64,000 bases of DNA, taken from contig CAVWRJ010000021.1 in assembly GCA_963757335.1 (NCBI GenBank), positions 496,001 to 560,000 on the forward strand, in the 5' to 3' direction. A program made the position numbers and the translations under genes. Shown here piece by piece: positions 59,156 through 64,000 of the stretch; position 1 is the stretch's first letter, and every line of letters begins with the position of its first letter. The notes under the pieces were generated by a model. It was not told the origin of the DNA. It ran no database searches and saw nothing but the letters and a program-made list of their open reading frames with translations. The stretch comes from DASQPA01 sp963757335 (GTDB lineage: Bacteria; Acidobacteriota; Thermoanaerobaculia; Multivoradales; UBA5704).

Positions 59156-60955
59156 CAGGCGGGTGAGATCGACATAGCCGAGGTTCCCCGGCAGGATCTG
59201 CACCACCGGGCCGGTCCTCGCGGGCAGGTAGTACGAGCCCGCCGCCGGCCGCACGATCCGCACCTCCCGCCCGGCGCCCGTCCTGGCGAGATCGCTGGAG
59301 AGCGTGAGGACCGCCGTCGACCCCGCCGCACCGCCGGTCAGCAGGCCGCCGATCCGGTCGCGGAGCGCCGCCTCGGTCGAGGCGGTGACGAAACGCCGGA
59401 GGTAGGCGGCCCGGGCGGCGACCGGCGCGCCGTCGATCGCGAGGAGGACGTCGCCGATCGCGACCCCGGCCTGCTTCGCCGAGTCGTCGGCCGCCGTCAC
59501 CACATAGGAGCCCTCGATCCAGCGCACCTCGATCGGCAGCCGGCTCTCGCCCCGGATCTTGGCGAACGCCGGATGACCGAAGACGTTGATATGGCCGTCG
59601 GGAACATGGGTCGTCATCTCGAGGACCGCCTCGGCATAGGCGAGGTCGCCCTCCGCGGTCTCCATCCGGCCGAGGAGCTGCGGGAGGACCGCGTCCCAAT
59701 CGCCGATCAGGGCCTTGTAGGGATAGAAGTACTGGATGACGTTCCAGAAGCGGAAGACGGCCAGGAGCCGGTAGGGCAGATCCGGAGCGCGCATCTCCCG
59801 CATCTCCCGATAGCTGCGGTCGGGCTGAAAGACGCCCTCGGGCAGGGGGGAGACGGAGGCCGGCGCCGGCACCGCGCCTGGCGCCCGAGCCAGGGCGAAG
59901 GCCGCCTCCAGGGCCGCATCCGGAGCGCCGGGCTTGCCCGTGGCGGTCTCGGCGACTTCGGCGATCTCGGAGTCGGCGTGCACCCCCGGCCAGCCGGGAA
60001 GAGGGAGAGTCTCGCTCGTCCGCACCCGCGCCGTCATCCCCTCCCCGAGGTCGACGGCAGTGGTGGCGACGTTGGCGTCGGAGGCGAGCGTGCCCTCGCT
60101 CAGGATGCGCCCTTGGCCTCCGGCCTGAAGGGCGAGAGCGATCTCGGGGAGCACGGTGCGCCGGCCGACGACGAAGACCACCCGTTTCGGCGCCCGGGCC
60201 GCGGCCTCCGGGGAGGCGGGGGCGTAGGCGGTGGCGAAAGGGGTGGTGAAGGCCGAGTAGTAGGTGCCGAGGGAGATGTCCTGGCTGCGGTAGCCGGAGT
60301 GGAAGAGATAGCGCCGGCTGGGGGCGCGGAGCGGCCGGTCGACGAGGAGGCCGGCGATCCCGTCGAGGGCGGAGGAGTAGTCGACCCCGCTCTCGCCCTC
60401 GCCGGGCTCGCCGCGGAGATCGAAGACCACCGCCCGGGCCTTGGGGATCTCCGCCGTCAGCTGGGGGAGGGCGTTCTGGAGGTCGGTGTAGATCGCATAG
60501 CCGCTGTAGGGCCGGAAGTCGACGACGAGGAGCCCGTCCTCCGCCCAGCGGAAGAGAGGGGGCCGGGCTGCCGCGGCCGGCGAGGTCGGGGGCGGGACCG
60601 CGGCCGCTGCCGGGGACGGGGAGCCCGGCGGCGGCTCGACGTCGGTCGCGGGGTCGCCGAGAACGGCGAGCATCCCGGCGACGGCCTGCCGGTACTCCCC
60701 AGCGGTCTTCGCCGCCCGCACCCGCGGGATGGCAGCGACGGCGGCGGCGTCCCAGTCGAGATCTCTGTAGGCGAGATAGGGATGGAAGTAGCGGACGGTC
60801 CCCCACAGCTTCGCCAGATGGACCTGCCGGTCGACCTGGACTTGGGCGCTGGGAGCGTCGGGCGTCGACGGCTCTGCCCAAGCGGGGAGCCCCGAGAGCG
60901 CCGCGAGGGCGAAGATCAACAGCCGGGCGCCGGCCCGGCGGGTATGGAGGAGCAT
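59156..60955 (-). CDS. S41 peptidase, N-terminal part with PDZ (frameshifted)
   Basis: Signal peptide (LLIFALAALSGLPAWAEP), a first domain repeating the S41 helper fold (VRYFHPYLAYRDLDWDAAAV), then a second (FRFWNVIQYFYPYKALIGDW, THVPDGHINVFG) and a PDZ-like segment (QAGVAIGDVLLAIDGAPVAA). Together with the downstream part this is a ~800-residue secreted protease with duplicated N-terminal modules. Frame is open upstream to 61402 through the 21-nt array, but the signal peptide marks the real start at 60955. Sits in the order GH - array - S41 - hydrolase. Confidence 0.8.
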
Positions 60956-61063
60956 GCGGCCTCCTGAATTTTCGCTGAGACTACGGGGGCTTCCAGTGGG
61001 GAGAGTCAATGTCGTTCGCCAGACCGGTGCTCCCACCTGGGCGACGCCGGCGAGCGACGTCCA

Positions 61064-61353
61064 GACGGATTTCTGGAGCTCCCGGACGGTTTTTTGAAGC
61101 CTTTCGACGGCTTCTTGAGGACTTTCCACGAGTTTCTCAAGACTTCTGACGACTTCCGGAAGACTTTCCACGAGGTAAAAAAGACTTTTCACGGGTTTCG
61201 GAGGACTTTTCACGAGTTTCAGAGGGCTTTTCACGAGTTCCGTGGGACTTTTCACGAGTTCCGGAAGACTTTCGACGGGCTCCGGAGGGCTCTCGACGGT
61301 TCCGGAAGGCATTCGACGGGCTCCGGAGGGCATTCGACGGGCTCCGGAAGGCT
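61064..61353. repeat. Tandem array of about fourteen 21-nt units
   Basis: Units follow CACGAGTTCCGGAAGACTTT plus T, with GACGGGCTCCGGAAGGCATT plus C as the right-hand variant; one unit is 20 nt. Because 21 is a multiple of 3, two opposite-strand frames stay open as 7-residue repeats. Left units are more diverged. No spacers, so not a CRISPR. Confidence 0.9.
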
Positions 61354-61402
61354 GGTGGAAACGTACGACGCGGCCGACCTGACCGCTCTTGATCTCATTC
61401 AT
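61354..61402 (-). pseudogene. Fragment of the XRE antitoxin gene (copy of 63132-63176)
   Basis: The minus-strand translation NEIKSGQVGRVVRFHQP matches REIKSGQVGRAVTFPPV of the antitoxin at 62951-63229, about 90% at the nucleotide level over 45 bp. It abuts the repeat array on one side and the end of the glycoside hydrolase gene on the other. Confidence 0.8.
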
Positions 61403-62835
61403 CCTTTCCCCGATGCCAGCTCGCAGACGATCGGGTAATCGGGCACCGTGAGGTCGAGGGCGAGGCCGCCCGGCACCTTATGGGTTTTGACGCTCAGGGC
61501 CTTCCCGGTGAGCGGGTCGGAGGCCCGGACGAGGTGGAGCGCCGCATCAGCGGCGAGGGTCACGCTCGCCTGGACTGGGGTGGGGTGCTGCTCGAAGGTC
61601 TGCGGGTCGGTCTCCTGCCAGACGAGGTAGGTGAAACCGCCGGGCACCGCGACGGCCAGGTCACGCAAGGCCGCCGGCAGGTCGGCCGCACGCTTAAGCG
61701 CGCCCGCTCCGCCCGGCTTTCCAAGATGGAGAGAGGCGAGGAGGGCCTTGAAGGCCCCGTAGGCCTGGCGGGGCTTTCGGGTCTTGCCGTCGAGCAGGCT
61801 GAAGGCCGGCTGCGAGGGGTAGTAGAGGTCGAAGAGGTCGAGGTGCTCGAGCCCCTCGTGGAGGTGGAGGACGGTCGCCCGGAGCACCGCCTTGGCCTGG
61901 CCGAAATCTGTCCAGTTGGTCTCGGGGATCTTGACGTCCTTGGGATGAACCCCGTACTCGCTCCACCAGAAGCGGAGCTTCGGGTTGTACCGGGCATAGT
62001 CGGTCCAGGAGGCGTAGATGTTGCCGCCCGGCTGGTAGCCCGCGGGCTTGAAGCCGTAGGGGTGGATGATCGCGTAGTCGGCCGCCTTGAGCAGGGCCTG
62101 GTAGGCGGTCGAGAGATCGACCGAGCGGCTCAAGTTCCAATAGTTCCCCTCGACGGTGACCTGGGCCCCTGGGGCATGCCGGCGGATCTCGGTCAGGGCG
62201 GGAGCCATCATGGCCGAGTAGTCGTCGGCGTTCGCGAGCGAACCGCCGGGGCCAAAGCCCTTGCCGTTGCCCACCCCGCGGACCGAGATCGTGTTGAACG
62301 CCTCGTTCCACAGCTCGTAGGTGCCGACGAAGTCCTTGGTGTGGTTGACCGTCCAGCGCACATAGTTGGCGTAGCCGGCGGCCGCCGCCGGGCCGTCGAT
62401 CGTGCCGTCGGCCTGGCGCGGCCAGTCCTTGACGTGCCCCTGGAGATCGCGCCCCGGCCCGAGGAGGGTCAGGAGGATCGCGAAGCCGGACTTGCGGAGG
62501 GCGGCGAGCACCTCGGGCTGGGGATCGCGATAGTTCTGCGGGTCCCAGGTCTCGGGATGCGCGGCCTTCTCCACCCGCTGCCGCTCGTAGCCCACCCGCA
62601 GCTCGGTGAGGCCGAGATCCCGGGCCTGCCCGAGCAGCCAGGTGACGTCGTTGCCCTGCCGGTAAGGGTAAAGGGTGGTACCGACACGGAGGTCCGCCCC
62701 CTGGAGCGTGAGGAGCGCCTTGGAGTCAGGGTCGGGGGGCTGGGCGGCGGCCGGCTGGGCCGTCCCGAGGACGCCGAGGAAGGCCAAGGCGGCGAGGCCG
62801 CCAGAGCCGCCCAACTTCACGAGCGCAGTTGACAC
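61399..62835 (-). CDS. Secreted glycoside hydrolase (clan A-like TIM barrel)
   Basis: 478 residues, GTG start. Signal peptide (GGLAALAFLGVLGTAQPAAA). TIM-barrel hydrolase pattern: GTYELWNEAF with the N-E acid/base (about residue 168), and RFWWSEYGVHP with the nucleophile Glu (about 286). C-terminal beta-domain of ~100 residues. Clan GH-A proteins of this kind (GH5/GH39/GH44-like) cleave beta-linked glycans; the exact family is not certain. Its stop overlaps the ATG of the antitoxin fragment. Confidence 0.75.
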   Translation of the reverse strand: MSTALVKLGGSGGLAALAFLGVLGTAQPAAAQPPDPDSKALLTLQGADLRVGTTLYPYRQGNDVTWLLGQARDLGLTELRVGYERQRVEKAAHPETWDPQNYRDPQPEVLAALRKSGFAILLTLLGPGRDLQGHVKDWPRQADGTIDGPAAAAGYANYVRWTVNHTKDFVGTYELWNEAFNTISVRGVGNGKGFGPGGSLANADDYSAMMAPALTEIRRHAPGAQVTVEGNYWNLSRSVDLSTAYQALLKAADYAIIHPYGFKPAGYQPGGNIYASWTDYARYNPKLRFWWSEYGVHPKDVKIPETNWTDFGQAKAVLRATVLHLHEGLEHLDLFDLYYPSQPAFSLLDGKTRKPRQAYGAFKALLASLHLGKPGGAGALKRAADLPAALRDLAVAVPGGFTYLVWQETDPQTFEQHPTPVQASVTLAADAALHLVRASDPLTGKALSVKTHKVPGGLALDLTVPDYPIVCELASGKG

Positions 62836-62950
62836 ACCGGAACCCCTACGATTCTCAGTCGCATCGTCCGATATAAGTGCCAGGCGTTTGGCGGGGACGG
62901 GTCAAGTTCAACAACCTGGCAGGGTAGCATGCTCCGGAGCTTCACACAGG

Positions 62951-63229
62951 CTAAATCGCGGCTTCCAGGAGTGCTCGCGGGTTTTTGTGCGCAATGGCCA
63001 GGAGCATACGTGCCGGTCCGGAGGGCGACCGCCGCCCCTGCTCCCACTCCTGCAACGTGCGAACCGAGACCCCGAGCAGGCGGGCGAACTCCGACTGCGA
63101 CAGTCCCACCCGAGCGCGCGTTTCGGCAACGGGTGGAAACGTAACGGCGCGGCCTACCTGACCGCTCTTGATCTCACGGATACCGTCCAGGATCTCAGCT
63201 CCGATGTCACGGACGCGTCTCTTACTCAT
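62951..63229 (-). CDS. XRE-family antitoxin (HigA/NadS-like)
   Basis: 92 residues. RVRDIGAEILDGIREIKSGQ, then the HTH VGLSQSEFARLLGVSVRTLQ and EWEQGRRSPSGPARMLL. Short NadS/HigA-type antitoxin that represses its own operon. Start at ATG overlapping the toxin stop by 8 bp (toxin-first order, as in higBA). Confidence 0.88.
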   Translation of the reverse strand: MSKRRVRDIGAEILDGIREIKSGQVGRAVTFPPVAETRARVGLSQSEFARLLGVSVRTLQEWEQGRRSPSGPARMLLAIAHKNPRALLEAAI

Positions 63230-63536
63230 CTTCAATCTCCTTCCGAATCTGTCGAAGCACGTGCGCCGGAATGTTGTCGGCAACGTTCTTCGGGTAAAGC
63301 GTCAGCATCCAGATCACACCTTCCCGAAGTCGCAGGTAGTAGATGACTCGGAGCCCCCCGCGCTTGCCTCGACCGGCAAGTCCCCACCGGAGCTTCCGGA
63401 CGCCACCTGATTCGGGAACGACCGCGCCAGCTTCGGGGTCGTTCGCGAGAGCTGCCTGTAGCTTGAGATACTCATCGTCCGACAAGTACTCGCCCATGAG
63501 GCGAGTAAAGAGTCGAGTTTCAATGAACGTGAGCAC
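63222..63536 (-). CDS. RelE/HigB-family toxin
   Basis: 104 residues. FIETRLFTRLMGEYLSDDEY, GVRKLRWGLAGRGKRGGLRV, IYYLRLREGVIWMLTLYPKN is the RelE/HigB-like toxin with its Arg/Lys/Tyr catalytic set. Ribosome-dependent mRNA cleavage is expected. Paired with the XRE antitoxin. Confidence 0.88.
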   Translation of the reverse strand: MLTFIETRLFTRLMGEYLSDDEYLKLQAALANDPEAGAVVPESGGVRKLRWGLAGRGKRGGLRVIYYLRLREGVIWMLTLYPKNVADNIPAHVLRQIRKEIEDE

Positions 63537-63713
63537 GACAGTACTATACGGCAGAGACGGAGGCCCGTCCAGACTGGAGTGGGCGAAGCGATACCGGTAC
63601 CTGAGAGGTGCTGAGAGGTGCCAGCCGCTCAGCGAGCAGTGCGTAGAGATAGACCGTCCCTGTCCCCTCGACCGAGAGAGGCATTGAAACCTGACGAGGC
63701 GATCGAGTCGCCT

Positions 63714-64000
63714 CTACCCGTCCACCCACGGTGCGGCGGGAGGGAAACTCGCGGAGGGGAAGACGACGTCGCGCTCGCCAGCTCGCAGCCTGGCGGCGGC
63801 ATCGCGGAAGGCGGCCACGAAATACTTGTAGGCCTCGTAGAGCTCCCGGCGGATCGTCCGGCTCGCCGTGTGAAAGAGCGGCGCGGGAGACTTCTTCAAG
63901 GCCTCAGGTGCTTCGTGCGGCTCTTGAGTGAGGATGGCTTCCGGACCCTTGGCGGGTACATCGTTGAGTTGGCGCCTGAGGGCGGCCTGGGTCTCGATGT
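63714..64000 (-). CDS. C-terminal part of an unidentified gene running off the right edge
   Basis: The minus-strand frame is open to the window end. Reading inwards: QAALRRQLNDVPAKGPEAIL, EALKKSPAPLFHTASRTIRR, ELYEAYKYFVAAFRDAAARL, and the end VFPSASFPPAAPWVDG. I do not recognise the family with confidence. Degenerate copies at 23620-23870 and 23103-23160 show that this gene or its end is repeated in the genome. Confidence 0.6.
   Translation of the reverse strand, partial: IETQAALRRQLNDVPAKGPEAILTQEPHEAPEALKKSPAPLFHTASRTIRRELYEAYKYFVAAFRDAAARLRAGERDVVFPSASFPPAAPWVDG

Noticed and set aside
58961..61402. One 813-residue protein from the 21-nt array into the S41 protease
   Set aside because: A clear signal peptide begins at 60955 inside this frame; the upstream part is repeat sequence that is open in several frames.

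Overview
This is a high-G+C bacterial chromosome segment. I infer a Gram-negative soil or sediment bacterium, possibly an Acidobacteriota-type lineage. The clues are a TonB-dependent receptor, twin type IV pilus retraction ATPases, an FG-GAP/UnbV secreted protein, a two-heme reaction-centre-type cytochrome, and many class II toxin-antitoxin (TA) remnants. The phylum is inferred from gene content only; there is no rRNA in the window.

Region 1 (1-12.4 kb) is a natural-product locus entering from the left edge. It holds the end of a nonribosomal peptide synthetase (NRPS) whose first visible adenylation domain carries a nested FkbM-type methyltransferase, followed by PCP-C-A-PCP-TE. A divergent secreted FG-GAP protein separates it from a two-gene operon: an amine N-hydroxylase and a cupin fused to a methionyl-tRNA-synthetase-like enzyme. 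That pair is the signature of hydrazine (N-N bond) synthesis, so this looks like an N-N-bond-containing nonribosomal peptide pathway. It is the most exciting system here.

Region 2 (12.4-18 kb) has a small iron-permease-like protein, a DUF1440 protein, a GntR/ABC-transporter operon whose permease is fused to a beta-propeller, and a B3/B4-domain protein.

Region 3 (18-29 kb) is an accessory graveyard. It contains a lanthipeptide-like precursor without modification enzymes, several intact or broken TA modules (PIN, Phd, GNAT, RHH, ParE, XRE), a 21/22-nt tandem array, a perfect 40-bp inverted repeat, duplicated gene fragments, and a lower-G+C island with a Cys-rich secreted protein and a sigma factor.

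Region 4 (29.4-43 kb) is the conserved core: tRNA-Thr, tuf, tRNA-Trp, secE, nusG, rplK, rplA, rplJ, rplL, rpoB, rpoC and a strong terminator. Two copies of one structured RNA-like element precede rplK and rplJ, and RpoB has a four-CxxC-like (double zinc ribbon) insertion.

Region 5 (43-64 kb) holds an aldo/keto reductase, an ABC exporter, proC, a TonB receptor, a second B3/B4 protein, two tandem membrane paralogues, a diheme cytochrome, a DUF4258/MqsA-like pair, pilT and a pilT/pilB-like gene, a broken alpha/beta hydrolase, a broken S41 peptidase, a second 21-nt array fused to an antitoxin fragment, a glycoside hydrolase, a RelE/XRE TA pair, and a gene running off the right edge.

At least four genes carry single-base frameshifts, two of them at C homopolymers. 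The sequence may therefore contain indel errors, and several 'broken' genes may be intact in the organism.
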